A DNA stretch of 64,000 nucleotides, taken from assembly GCF_000743575.1 (NCBI RefSeq), contig NZ_JQGC01000012.1, forward strand, positions 1 to 64,000, read 5' to 3'. The stretch is from Devosia riboflavina (GTDB taxonomy: Bacteria; Pseudomonadota; Alphaproteobacteria; Rhizobiales; Devosiaceae). A program made the position numbers and the translations under genes. This document shows positions 16,530-24,582 of the stretch, piece by piece (position 1 is the first letter of the stretch; the number at the start of each line of letters is the position of its first letter). The notes beneath the pieces were generated by a model. The model did no database searches, was not told where the DNA came from, and saw nothing but the letters and a program-made list of their open reading frames with translations.

Positions 16530-16934
16530 ATGACCCAGACCATCACGCGCATGAATCCGGAAAGCCTGCCCGATGCCGGACAGGCGGGATATTCGCAGAT
16601 TTCGATTGTCGAGCCCGGACGGCTCGCCTTCGTTTCCGGGCAAGTGGCCTGGAAGCGGGATGGCGGATCGGCGCCGGGGACGCTGGCCGAGCAAATGGTG
16701 ATCGTGACGGAGAACCTGTCGGCGGCCCTTACGGCGCTGAAGGCGACGACAGAGGATATCGTGCAGATGCGGATTTATGCCGTCGAACTCGGTCCGGAGA
16801 GCATGCAAATCGGGATGGCGGCGATCGGGAAATTTCTGAATGGCGCCCAGCCGAGTTTGACGGGAATTGGCGTCACTGCGCTGGCAGCGCCGGGGCTGCT
16901 TATCGAGGTGGAAATGGTGGTGCGGGTGGACTGA
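16530..16934 (+). CDS. RidA family protein (reactive enamine/imine deaminase)
   Basis: A 134-residue YjgF/YER057c/UK114-fold protein. The segment GYSQISIVEPGRLAFVSGQVAWK is the N-terminal strand pair. MVIVTENLSAALTALKATTEDIVQMRIYAV and PSLTGIGVTALAAPGLLIEVEMVVRV form the trimer-interface core. The canonical arginine of RidA (R-x-x-V near residue 105) is not present, because TGIGV replaces it. This suggests one of the Rid subgroups other than archetypal RidA. The start ATG 16530 follows AGGAGG. Function is uncertain. Confidence 0.85.
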   Translation: MTQTITRMNPESLPDAGQAGYSQISIVEPGRLAFVSGQVAWKRDGGSAPGTLAEQMVIVTENLSAALTALKATTEDIVQMRIYAVELGPESMQIGMAAIGKFLNGAQPSLTGIGVTALAAPGLLIEVEMVVRVD

Positions 16935-16943
16935 GGCTCTGGT

Positions 16944-16982
16944 CGGCCGAGATCACTGTTGTGCACCAGATGATCTCGGCCG
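16944..16982. terminator. Perfect 12-bp palindrome between convergent genes
   Basis: CGGCCGAGATCA (16944-16955) and TGATCTCGGCCG (16971-16982) are exact reverse complements across a 15-nt loop. They fill the 48-nt gap between the convergent RidA and HxlR-type genes. There is no T tract, so it is a likely transcript 3' structure rather than a textbook terminator. Confidence 0.65.
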
Positions 16983-17405
16983 TCAGACCGCGCCCTGCCG
17001 GGCGGCAAAGGCCGCTCGGGATTGCTCGATGTCGTCATAGTGGGCTTCGGCCCAGGTCCAGACCGAACAAAAGGCGGCGCCGAGGCCACGGCCCAGGTCG
17101 GTCAGCGCATAATCGACATGCGGTGGCACGACGGGGTGGACAGTGCGCGTGACGAGGCCATCGGCCTCCATCTGCCGCAAGGTTTTCGTCAGCATCTTCT
17201 GGCTGATGTCGCCAACCTTGTGGCCCAGTTCGGTAAAGCGCAGCGTGCCGTGGGCATCCAGCGTCTCGATGATCAGCATGGTCCACTTGTCGGCAATCTT
17301 GCCGATGATGTCGCGAACCAGCGCTTCGAGTGCTGGATCGATGGGCTGTGCCGACTTGCGACCGGCCCATTCATAGAGAATTGGAGGCGTAACAGCTTGA
17401 TCCAA
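16983..17405 (-). CDS. HxlR family transcriptional regulator
   Basis: A DNA-binding protein of 140 residues. The winged helix HxlR domain spans about 25-115, with IADKWTMLIIETLDAHGTLRFTELGHKVGDISQKMLTKTLRQMEADGLVTRTVHPVVPPHVDYALTDLG split over helices and wing. HxlR proteins bind DNA as dimers. The start is ambiguous: TTG 17405 has AAGGAG 7 nt upstream, while GTG 17411 in the same frame is too close to that site. It is divergent from an SDR gene, and a perfect palindrome lies in the gap. It therefore probably controls the SDR gene, as known for HxlR/YodB-type sensors of electrophiles. Confidence 0.9.
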   Translation of the reverse strand: MDQAVTPPILYEWAGRKSAQPIDPALEALVRDIIGKIADKWTMLIIETLDAHGTLRFTELGHKVGDISQKMLTKTLRQMEADGLVTRTVHPVVPPHVDYALTDLGRGLGAAFCSVWTWAEAHYDDIEQSRAAFAARQGAV

Positions 17406-17445
17406 ATACACTCTCCTTGGGGTTAGTATCGAACTTTTTGGCGCC

Positions 17446-17464
17446 TACTTTCTCTGAGAAAGTA
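17446..17464. promoter_or_regulatory. Perfect 19-nt palindromic operator
   Basis: TACTTTCTC-T-GAGAAAGTA is a perfect 9-1-9 inverted repeat midway between the HxlR-type gene and the SDR gene. A dimeric winged-helix regulator such as the adjacent HxlR protein is the natural candidate ligand. Confidence 0.75.
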
Positions 17465-17505
17465 ATGGACTTATCTCCTGATCACAACAGGCAAGGAGAT
17501 GCGCC

Positions 17506-18255
17506 ATGCAGATGACAGGCAACACCATTCTCATTACCGGCGGCGGCTCGGGCATTGGCCGGGCGCTGGCCGAAAGTTTTCACCGCCTAGGCAATCAGGT
17601 GATCATTGCCGGGCGCCGGCAGAGCGTGCTGGACGAAGTCACGGCGGCCAATCCCGGCATGACCGCTTTCACCGTCGACATGTCGGACGCAAAGAGCATC
17701 GCCAGCTTTGCCGAGGCCGTACGGGCCGCGCATCCAAAGCTCAATGTCGTGCTCCACAGCGCGGGCATCATGCAGGGCGAAGACCTGACCGATCCCAATG
17801 AGGTCGCAGTGGCCGAGGATACGATCAACACCAATGTGCTGGGGCCAATGCGCCTGACCGCTGCGTTGATGCCGCACCTATTGGCGGCAGAGAATGCAGC
17901 GATCCTGACCGTTTCGTCGGGGCTGTCCTGGGTGCCGAAGGCGGCCAATGCGGCCTATTGCGCCAGCAAGGCCGCCATTCATTCCTGGACCATTTCGCTG
18001 CGCCAGCAGCTCAAGAGCACGGGTATCGAGGTGATCGAACTGGTGCCGCCCTATGTGCGCACTGGGTTGACCGGCGACTTCCAGGCCAATGATCCGAATG
18101 CCATGCCGCTCGAAGATTATGTGTCTGAAACCATGGCTCTGCTGACGGGGGGCGACCTGCCCCAGGGCGAAGTGCTGGTGCAACGGGTTCATCGGCAGCG
18201 GTTTGCCTATGAACAGGGGCATGCGGAGGCGGTGTTTGGTTTTCTGAACCCGTGA
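17506..18255 (+). CDS. SDR family oxidoreductase (DltE-like)
   Basis: A 249-residue NAD(P)-dependent short-chain dehydrogenase. The cofactor motif TGGGSGIG is at residues 11-18. An NVVLHSAGIM segment replaces the usual NNAG. The catalytic Ser lies in TVSSGLS, and the active-site Tyr and Lys in YCASK around 152-156. An AAGGAG precedes ATG 17506. It is divergent from the HxlR regulator. The substrate is unknown; the pairing with HxlR suggests a role in handling reactive carbonyls or quinones. Confidence 0.9.
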   Translation: MQMTGNTILITGGGSGIGRALAESFHRLGNQVIIAGRRQSVLDEVTAANPGMTAFTVDMSDAKSIASFAEAVRAAHPKLNVVLHSAGIMQGEDLTDPNEVAVAEDTINTNVLGPMRLTAALMPHLLAAENAAILTVSSGLSWVPKAANAAYCASKAAIHSWTISLRQQLKSTGIEVIELVPPYVRTGLTGDFQANDPNAMPLEDYVSETMALLTGGDLPQGEVLVQRVHRQRFAYEQGHAEAVFGFLNP

Positions 18256-18312
18256 GTGACGCTTGGATCGGGGGCGGACGTAAACGAGCCCCGATCCGGC
18301 TAATTTCACTAT

Positions 18313-18391
18313 GTCATTCCCGCGAAAGCGGGGACCTCCGTTTAGGGAAACAGGGGTTCCCGCTTTCGCGGGAATGACACCGTGGGAGGGG
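18313..18391. repeat. Dispersed palindromic repeat, family A (full copy)
   Basis: GTCATTCCCGCGAAAGCGGG and CCCGCTTTCGCGGGAATGAC form near-perfect inverted arms around a short AGGGAAACAGGG-type centre. It lies at the convergent ends of the SDR gene and a secreted-protein gene. Confidence 0.85.
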
Positions 18392-18420
18392 CGAAGGCCG
18401 GGACGCTAACCGCCCAAGGT

Positions 18421-18804
18421 CTAGTCGCGCTCGACGTCCGTCGAGCCGGTGCCAACAACGCGGCCGTCGGCGGCGGTTGCGGTGACGTCGATGCGGGTTA
18501 TCGTGTCGTCCTCAGTGTCGATGGCGTATTTCACCTCGTGTTCCACGATCTGCATGGTGCAGACTTCGGCGGTGGAGCTGACGGGGAAATTGACGGCGAG
18601 CGTGCCATCGACAAGCTCGCCGACCTCGGCGCGGCCGATGGCGTCGCAGGCGCCGCCGTCGAATTCGAAATCGATGAGGATCTGATAGGGATTGATGCGG
18701 TTGGCATCGAGATCCCTGAGCGGTTGTCCATTGTCCTGAGCCAGAGCGGGAGCGGCGAGGCCGAGGGTGGCGACGAGGGCGAAAGCGAGGCGGGCGTCAA
18801 ACAT
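18421..18804 (-). CDS. Small secreted protein of unknown function
   Basis: A 127-residue protein with a clear Sec signal peptide (ARLAFALVATLGLAAPALAQ; cleavage after ALA-Q near residue 23). The mature part is acidic, with two cysteines (in GGACDAIG and AEVCTMQI) that could form a disulfide, and is probably beta-rich. No family was recognised. The start is ATG 18804, because the signal peptide begins there. It is likely periplasmic. Confidence 0.65.
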   Translation of the reverse strand: MFDARLAFALVATLGLAAPALAQDNGQPLRDLDANRINPYQILIDFEFDGGACDAIGRAEVGELVDGTLAVNFPVSSTAEVCTMQIVEHEVKYAIDTEDDTITRIDVTATAADGRVVGTGSTDVERD

Positions 18805-19014
18805 GTGGGCGTCCTTTTGGCTCGATGACTGATGCAGAAATGTCTGCTTCTGACATAGGATGCGTAAATTCGGGCGACAGATTGGCACGGCGCCGGGCAA
18901 GCCGGTTGCCATGGCGAGACCTTAACTTTATCCAGCAGGGAACTTTTATCACAGGCCCTGCCCTCCCTGGCCGTGCTTCCTGTGAATTTTCCCGATTGAA
19001 CCTATATTCCCGCC

Positions 19015-20889
19015 ATGTTGACCATTTCCAATCTCACCTACCGCATTCAGGGTCGCGAATTGTTCGAGGATGCCTCGCTGGTTTTGCCAACGGGGTCGAA
19101 GACCGGGTTTGTCGGCAAGAACGGCACGGGCAAGACGACGCTGTTCCACATTATCCAGCGCCATCTCGGGGCGGATTCGGGCACGGTGGAGCTGGTGCGC
19201 AAGGCGCGGATCGGGGCTGTGGCGCAGGAAGCGCCGGCCGGTGAAGAAACCGTGCTCGATGTGGTGCTGGCGGCCGACAAGGAACGCACGGCGCTGATGG
19301 CGGAGGCCGAGACGGCGACCGATCCGCACCGGATCGGGGAAATCTATACGCGGCTGGCCGATATAGATGCGCATACGGCCGAGGCGCGGGCTTCGTCGAT
19401 CTTGAAGGGTCTGGGGTTCGAGCAGGACAGGCAGATGGCGCCGACGCGCGAACTGTCCGGCGGCTGGCGCATGCGCGTGGCGCTGGCGGCGGTGCTGTTT
19501 AGCCAGCCGGACCTCTTGCTGCTCGACGAACCGACCAACTATCTCGATCTCGAAGGCACGCTTTGGCTGGAAAAGTACCTGGCCAATTATCCCTATACCG
19601 TCTTCATGATCAGCCACGACCGTGACCTCCTCAACAAGGCCGTGTCGTCCATCGTGCATCTCGAGCATCGGAAACTGACCTTTTACAAGGGCAATTACGA
19701 CACGTTCGAAACCACGCGCCGCATGCAGATGGAGCTCAACAACAAGAGCCGCGAGAAGACGCTGGATCAGATCGCGCATCTGCAGAAATTCGTGGATCGC
19801 TTCAAGGCCAAGGCGACCAAGGCCAAGCAGGCGCAGGCGCGCGTGAAAATGATCGAAAAGCTGAAGCCGCCCGAGGCGATGTTCGATGAATATGCGGCGC
19901 CGTTCCATTTCCAGCAGCCCAAGGTCGACCTGCCGACACCGATGGTGAACCTCGAAAAGGTGTCCACGGGCTATGGCGACAAGGTGATTTTGCGCAATAT
20001 CACTATGCGGATCGATCCCGAGGATCGGATTGCGCTGGTGGGCGTCAATGGCAATGGCAAGTCGACTTTTGCCAAATTGCTGGCGGGGGATATTCCGGCG
20101 ATCGATGGGCATCTGCGCATGGGCAAGAAGCTCGAAATCGCGCATTTCGCCCAGCACCAGATGGACAAATTGAAGCCTGAATGGACGCCGCTGGAGCATG
20201 TTGCCGAGATGATGCCGCTCGACAACGAGACCAAGCGGCGCAGCAGGCTCAACCAGATGGGGCTGACGACGAGCCGCATGGACACCAAGGCGAAGAACCT
20301 TTCGGGTGGCGAGCGGGCGCGCCTTCTTATGGGGCTCATCACCTTTGGCGGGCCGGGGATGATGATCCTCGACGAGCCGACCAACCATCTCGATATCGAT
20401 AGCCGCGATGCGCTGGTGCATGCGCTTAATGAATATGAGGGCGCGGTGCTGATCATCAGCCACGACCGTTATCTCATCGAGGCGACGTGTGACCGGCTGT
20501 GGATTGCCGAGGGTGGCACGATCCATGAGCTGGATGAGGACCTCGAGAGCTACCAGCGCAGCATTACTTCCAGCAAGGACACCGGCAAGGGTGGCGGCGC
20601 GGGCAAGGTGGGCGAGCGCAAGCTTTCCAAGCAGGAGGCTGCGGCCAAGCGCGCGGAACTGGCGCCGCTCAAGGGGCGCATTAAGGATGCGGAAACCAAG
20701 ATTTCCCGATTGCAGGTGGAAATCGAGAAGATCGACGCGCAATTGGCCGATCCCAAGGTCTACAACGGTGCTCCCGATCGATTGATTGCGCTCGGGAAAG
20801 ACAAGGCGCGTTTTGCCGCCGACCTGGAAACTACCGAAGAAACGTGGCTGGCGCTGAGCGCCGAGCTGGAGGAAGCGGAGCGCGCATGA
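19015..20889 (+). CDS. ABC-F family ATP-binding protein
   Basis: A 624-residue cytoplasmic protein with two nucleotide-binding domains and no membrane segment. Domain 1 has Walker A GKNGTGKTT (35-42), signature LSGGWRMRVALA near 146, and Walker B LLLLDEPTNYLDLEG. Domain 2 has GVNGNGKST near 343, LSGGERARLL near 430 and MILDEPTNHLD. A linker helix pair lies between them, and a C-terminal coiled coil (about 530-620) closes the protein. This layout resembles Uup/YheS-type ABC-F proteins that act on ribosomes, rather than EttA. Its stop overlaps the start of the cupin gene (ATGA), so the two are translationally coupled. Confidence 0.92.
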   Translation: MLTISNLTYRIQGRELFEDASLVLPTGSKTGFVGKNGTGKTTLFHIIQRHLGADSGTVELVRKARIGAVAQEAPAGEETVLDVVLAADKERTALMAEAETATDPHRIGEIYTRLADIDAHTAEARASSILKGLGFEQDRQMAPTRELSGGWRMRVALAAVLFSQPDLLLLDEPTNYLDLEGTLWLEKYLANYPYTVFMISHDRDLLNKAVSSIVHLEHRKLTFYKGNYDTFETTRRMQMELNNKSREKTLDQIAHLQKFVDRFKAKATKAKQAQARVKMIEKLKPPEAMFDEYAAPFHFQQPKVDLPTPMVNLEKVSTGYGDKVILRNITMRIDPEDRIALVGVNGNGKSTFAKLLAGDIPAIDGHLRMGKKLEIAHFAQHQMDKLKPEWTPLEHVAEMMPLDNETKRRSRLNQMGLTTSRMDTKAKNLSGGERARLLMGLITFGGPGMMILDEPTNHLDIDSRDALVHALNEYEGAVLIISHDRYLIEATCDRLWIAEGGTIHELDEDLESYQRSITSSKDTGKGGGAGKVGERKLSKQEAAAKRAELAPLKGRIKDAETKISRLQVEIEKIDAQLADPKVYNGAPDRLIALGKDKARFAADLETTEETWLALSAELEEAERA

Positions 20890-21314
20890 ACAGGCTCGCC
20901 GCCAAGGACGTTGTCTATACGCTCGGCATGCAACGCCACCCCGAAGGGGGATGGTATGCCGAGACCTTTGTCGATGTCGAAGGCGAGAACGGCCGGGCGC
21001 ATTCCACCGCGATCTATTATCTGCTCGAAGCCGGGGATCATTCGCACTGGCACCGGGTCGATGCGGTCGAGGTGTGGCACTATTACGCCGGTGCGCCGAT
21101 AGAATTGAACCTGTCGGACGGGATTACCGTCGACCGGAAGGTGCTGGGGTCGGACCTCGGCGGCGGGCAGAGGCCGCAGGTGGTGGTGCCGCGCCATGTC
21201 TGGCAATCGGCCAAATCCCTTGGGGACTGGACGCTGGTGGGCTGCACCGTGGCGCCGGGGTTCCGCTTCTCGGGCTTCGAGATGGCCGTCAAGGATTGGG
21301 CGCCGGGGCGGTAA
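20886..21314 (+). CDS. Cupin domain protein (DUF985)
   Basis: A 142-residue single cupin. The pattern LGMQRHPEGGWYAETF, then HSTAIYYLLEAGDHSHWHRVDAVEVWHYYAGAPIELN, and later GCTVAPGFRFSGFEMA is the DUF985 cupin_5 family. His residues in SHWHR and the acidic VEVWH could bind a metal. It starts in the stop codon of the ABC-F gene. It is cytoplasmic and its function is unknown. The coupling to an ABC-F ATPase is noted but may simply be compact gene packing. Confidence 0.85.
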   Translation: MNRLAAKDVVYTLGMQRHPEGGWYAETFVDVEGENGRAHSTAIYYLLEAGDHSHWHRVDAVEVWHYYAGAPIELNLSDGITVDRKVLGSDLGGGQRPQVVVPRHVWQSAKSLGDWTLVGCTVAPGFRFSGFEMAVKDWAPGR

Positions 21315-21390
21315 CCACGGCACCGGGGCCGCGTTGACAGTAACGCGGCATTGGCATCTTGTGGCGGTATCAGTAGCCGAAAGGCAGTTC

Positions 21391-22251
21391 ATGCGTCGCT
21401 TGTTCGTTCCGATCCTGCTCGCCCTCACCGTCCTTTTTGCAGGCGGGGCCCAGGCTCAGGACATGTCGGGCTTTTCCAAGCAGCAGCGCGCCGACATCAT
21501 CCGCTTCGCCGCCAATAACAGTCTTTTCGTGCTCTATCATGAGATGGCGCACCTGCTCGTCGACCAGCTCCGCCTGCCGGTTTTGGGGCGCGAGGAGGAT
21601 GCAGCCGACAATGTCGCGACCTGGACGCTGCTCAACAAGCGCACGCCGGAGGCTGACAAGGCGCTGGCCGATGCGGCCGAGGGCTGGCTTCTTACCGGCG
21701 TCGCCTATGGGAGCGGCAAATATGAAGAGGATTTTGCGGCGGCGCATAGCCTCGACAAGCAGCGGGCCTATCAGATTGTCTGCCTGATGGTGGGGAGCGA
21801 CGACACGGCCTTTCGGCCGATTGCCAATCAATATGCCATCGGCCGGGACCGGCAGGATTCGTGCTATTGGGAATATGAGCTGGTCGACCGCAGCCTCAAG
21901 GGCGTGCTGGAGGACCATACGGTCGATGCCAATGGTTCGAAGGTCAATGTCACCTATCACGATGCCGGCGGACGGTTGAAATTTGCCGCCGATGCCTTCC
22001 GCTCGAGCGGGGTTTTCGACGAGGTCGCCGAAGAGGTGCGCGAGAAATATCACCTGCGCCGGCCGGTGAAATTCAATGCGCGGCGCTGTGGCGAGGCGAA
22101 TGCCTATTATGATCCCGACACGATCGAAATCATCTTCTGCTACGAGCTGATGAAGGATTTCATGGAGCTTTATGCGGCCGAGCTGCCGGACCCCGTAGGC
22201 CCTGCCCCGCGGCCTTCGGGTGCGGGCAAGGACAAGGGCGGCTCGAACTAG
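21391..22251 (+). CDS. Secreted DUF4344-type putative metallopeptidase, copy 1
   Basis: A 286-residue exported protein. The signal peptide covers about residues 1-22 (VPILLALTVLFAGGAQAQ). The zinc-binding motif HEMAH (His50, Glu51, His54) is followed by LPVLGREEDAAD, which supplies acidic residues that could be the third ligand. This arrangement is that of the DUF4344 family. Paired cysteines in the C-terminal half (QIVCLMVG, DSCYWEY, ARRCGEAN, IIFCYEL) suggest disulfides and a periplasmic location. It ends with a low-complexity Pro/Gly/Lys tail. A paralog lies 81 nt downstream. Activity is inferred from the motif only. Confidence 0.82.
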   Translation: MRRLFVPILLALTVLFAGGAQAQDMSGFSKQQRADIIRFAANNSLFVLYHEMAHLLVDQLRLPVLGREEDAADNVATWTLLNKRTPEADKALADAAEGWLLTGVAYGSGKYEEDFAAAHSLDKQRAYQIVCLMVGSDDTAFRPIANQYAIGRDRQDSCYWEYELVDRSLKGVLEDHTVDANGSKVNVTYHDAGGRLKFAADAFRSSGVFDEVAEEVREKYHLRRPVKFNARRCGEANAYYDPDTIEIIFCYELMKDFMELYAAELPDPVGPAPRPSGAGKDKGGSN

Positions 22252-22332
22252 CATTTTGTCGCGTTTTTAACCGGCGCAATGCTAGCTGGACGCGGACTGA
22301 AGCGTCAAAGACCCCTTTCGGAGTTCTCTCCA

Positions 22333-23148
22333 ATGATTTCGCTGCGCAAGACGGCGGCCGTTTCCGTGTGCCTTGCTCTTCTCGCCGCGCCGGCACTGGC
22401 GCAGGACGACCAGGTGCTCGCCGATTCCATGGATTTTGCCATGCATGACGCGCTCTACACCATGTATCACGAGGTCGGGCACATGCTGGTGGGCGAGCTT
22501 GGGCTGCCGGTGCTGGGCAAGGAAGAGGACGCGGCGGATTCTCTTGCGACAATCTGGCTGCTGACCGACGAGACCGATGACGATAGCTGGAACACGCTGA
22601 TCGATGCCGCCGATGGCTGGTATTTCAACGCGGTGCAATCGACCGGCTCGGGCGTCGAGGATTTTTCCTATTATGACGACCATAGCCTCGATATCCAGCG
22701 GGCCTATGCCATGGTCTGCATGATGGTGGGCGCGGAGCCGGATGTGTTCGGCGAAACCGCGGACAATTACGACATCGATGCGGGCCAGCAGGAGGCCTGC
22801 GCCTATACCTATGAGCAGGCGGTCACCTCATGGGACGCGCTGCTGGAGCCGTATCTGGTCGATGGCGAACATGGTGCGGAGATCGAGGTCGTCTATGACG
22901 ATGCCGGGGACTATGAGCAGTTTGCCGAGGAACTGAAGTCGCGCGGCATTCTGGAGCACGCGGCCAAGCTGGTGATGGACTGGTATGTGTTGCCGGAGAA
23001 TGTGACGTTCCGCGCGGCTCAGTGCGGCGAGGCCAATGCCTATTTCTCCCCGAGCGATCGGGAGATTACCTATTGCTACGAGCTCGCCGAGCACATGTTC
23101 TATCTCTACCTCTATGACATCGCTGGGTGGAGCGACACTGCGGAATAA
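22333..23148 (+). CDS. Secreted DUF4344-type putative metallopeptidase, copy 2
   Basis: A 271-residue paralog of the preceding protein. The signal peptide is about residues 1-23 (AAVSVCLALLAAPALAQ). The HExxH motif is HEVGH (His46, Glu47, His50), with LGLPVLGKEEDAADS after it. The four cysteines are in the same relative places as in copy 1 (MVCMMVG, EACAYTY, AAQCGEAN, ITYCYEL). The Pro/Lys tail of copy 1 is absent. The tandem arrangement points to a local gene duplication. The family is known mostly from sequence, so substrates are unknown. Confidence 0.82.
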   Translation: MISLRKTAAVSVCLALLAAPALAQDDQVLADSMDFAMHDALYTMYHEVGHMLVGELGLPVLGKEEDAADSLATIWLLTDETDDDSWNTLIDAADGWYFNAVQSTGSGVEDFSYYDDHSLDIQRAYAMVCMMVGAEPDVFGETADNYDIDAGQQEACAYTYEQAVTSWDALLEPYLVDGEHGAEIEVVYDDAGDYEQFAEELKSRGILEHAAKLVMDWYVLPENVTFRAAQCGEANAYFSPSDREITYCYELAEHMFYLYLYDIAGWSDTAE

Positions 23149-23227
23149 GGGGCGTGGGGGCTGATGCTTTCCCTTCTAACCTCTGTAACCCCGACCGTCG
23201 CTGGAACTGTTCACTTAGGATGCATCC

Positions 23228-23336
23228 CTACCCCCACCCTTAATCCCTCCCCACAAGGGGGAGGGAGACGATGGAACCGGGAAGACTGAGGCTGTCGCCT
23301 CCCTCCCCTTGATGGGGAGGGAATGAGGGTGGGGTG
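23228..23336. repeat. Dispersed palindromic repeat, family C
   Basis: CCCCCACCCTTAATCCCTCC and GGGAGGGAATGAGGGTGGGG form the outer arms; inner CCCCACAAGGGGGAGGG and CCCTCCCCTTGATGGGGAGG pair as well. It has the same organisation as 8288-8396. Confidence 0.8.
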
Positions 23337-23394
23337 GAGGAGAGCCACAAAGCAGCCACGGTGAACACTCACCGCAGAACCCGGGTGCCATCTC

Positions 23395-23434
23395 CATATC
23401 TCAGGATGGGCCCCGGCCTGCGCCGGGGTGACAA
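23395..23434. repeat. Partial family-B palindromic repeat
   Basis: The segment ATATCTCAGGATGGGCCCCG followed by GCCTGCGCCGGGGTGACAAT is the right half of a family-B unit; the left arm is degenerate. It indicates decay of the repeat. Confidence 0.65.
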
Positions 23435-23458
23435 TCGGGTGCGGGGCGATTCAGGCGC

Positions 23459-24076
23459 TTAGCTGAAGCCGACGTAGCGGCCGGGCTTGTGGTTCAGGGC
23501 CACTATGAAGTTGAGGACCAGTGCGCCGAGGATGGAATAGAATACCCGGTCGAGAGGCAGGATGAAGAAGGCGGCGAAGAGAATGGCGGCGTCGACGGCG
23601 AGCTGGAAATAGCCGGCGCGGAGGCCGAAATTTTCCTGCAGATAGAGCGCCAGGATATTGATACCGCCGACGCTCGCTTTGTGGCGGAAGAGCGAGAGAA
23701 TGCCGAGGCCGATAAGGCCACCGCCGACCAGCGAGGCAAAGAGCGGGTGGATGTCGCTGATGCCGAGCCAGGTGGGAATCTGGCTCGAAAAATACGAGAC
23801 GAGCCCGACGCAGATCATCGTCTTCACGGCAAAATGCCAGCCCATGCGCAGGAACGCCAGGGCGTAGAATGGCAGGTTGATCGAGAAGAACAGCCAGCCG
23901 AAGGGAATGCCGGTGGCGTATTGGAGGAGCAGCGCCAGACCCGCGGTGCTGCCCGTTGCCAATTGGACTTCGGAATAAAAGGCGATGCCGAGCGAGACCA
24001 GCATGGTGCCGATGAGCATGGCGAAGAGGTCTTCGGGCAGGGTGTGACGGCTGGGCGTCGCGAGGTCGGAGGTCAT
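23459..24076 (-). CDS. YitT family membrane protein
   Basis: A 205-residue inner-membrane protein with five to six helices. The family pattern SLGIAFYSEVQLATGSTAGLALLLQYATGIPFGWLFFSINLPFYALA is in helices 1-2, and the ILSLFRHKASVGGINILALYLQENFG motif in the middle. It lacks the C-terminal DUF2179 domain of Bacillus YitT. It starts within the stop of the upstream holC gene (overlap of 4 nt), so the two form an operon. Transport substrate is unknown. Confidence 0.85.
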   Translation of the reverse strand: MTSDLATPSRHTLPEDLFAMLIGTMLVSLGIAFYSEVQLATGSTAGLALLLQYATGIPFGWLFFSINLPFYALAFLRMGWHFAVKTMICVGLVSYFSSQIPTWLGISDIHPLFASLVGGGLIGLGILSLFRHKASVGGINILALYLQENFGLRAGYFQLAVDAAILFAAFFILPLDRVFYSILGALVLNFIVALNHKPGRYVGFS

Positions 24077-24519
24077 GCCTTTTTCACCCAGCGGCCGTCG
24101 CCTTCCTGCTGCCAATAGGTGACTTCGTTGCCATCGCGGAGGGCGCGCCAGGCCTGTCGGGCTTCGGTGACGGCGTCGGGATCGTGGCCGGAGAACATGT
24201 AGACGATGCGCCTGTAGCCCTCGGCCGATTGGGGCACGGCGCGATCGACGAAGAAGCGGACCACGGCGCCATTGGGATTGTCGGCTTCGGTCGTCAGCAG
24301 GATCGGCTGGTGCGGATCGGTGGGTTCGCCGGCCATGCCATGGGGCAGGAAGGAATCGTCGCGAAAAGTCCAGAGCAGGGAATCGAGGGCTTCGGCGCGC
24401 TCGCGCGAACCGGATTCGATGACAGCACGCCAGCCCCGCTCCAGCGTCTTTTCGAGAAGCTGCGGCAGGACCGATTCCAGGGGGCGGACTTCGAGATGAT
24501 AGAAGAGGACTTCGGCCAT
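24073..24519 (-). CDS. holC: DNA polymerase III subunit chi
   Basis: A 148-residue protein with the HolC fold signature: EVLFYHLEVRPLESVLPQLLEKTLERGWRAVIESGSRERAEALDSLLWTFRDDSFLPHG in the first half, and RRIVYMFSGHDPDAVTEARQAWR in the second. Chi bridges the clamp loader and SSB at the replication fork. Length fits the family. It is divergent from lptF and followed by the YitT-like gene with a 4-nt overlap. Confidence 0.92.
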   Translation of the reverse strand: MAEVLFYHLEVRPLESVLPQLLEKTLERGWRAVIESGSRERAEALDSLLWTFRDDSFLPHGMAGEPTDPHQPILLTTEADNPNGAVVRFFVDRAVPQSAEGYRRIVYMFSGHDPDAVTEARQAWRALRDGNEVTYWQQEGDGRWVKKA

Positions 24520-24582
24520 GGCGGCACATTATCCGGGCGGTGCGAGGAGCGCCAGCGCGGCAAGCGGGCAACAGGCCTGCAC

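Larger units (their letters stand above)
23149..23458. other. 310-nt convergent gap filled by palindromic repeats
   Basis: No gene seen. A family-C palindrome (23228-23336) is followed by a partial family-B unit (about 23395-23434) between the second DUF4344 gene and the YitT-like gene, which converge. Confidence 0.7.

Noticed and set aside
18949..20742. 597-codon open frame on the minus strand
   Set aside because: Antisense to the ABC-F gene, whose motifs are complete on the plus strand.
22160..22552. Minus-strand frame spanning the two DUF4344 genes
   Set aside because: Low-complexity Pro/Arg translation opposite two genes with signal peptides and HExxH motifs.
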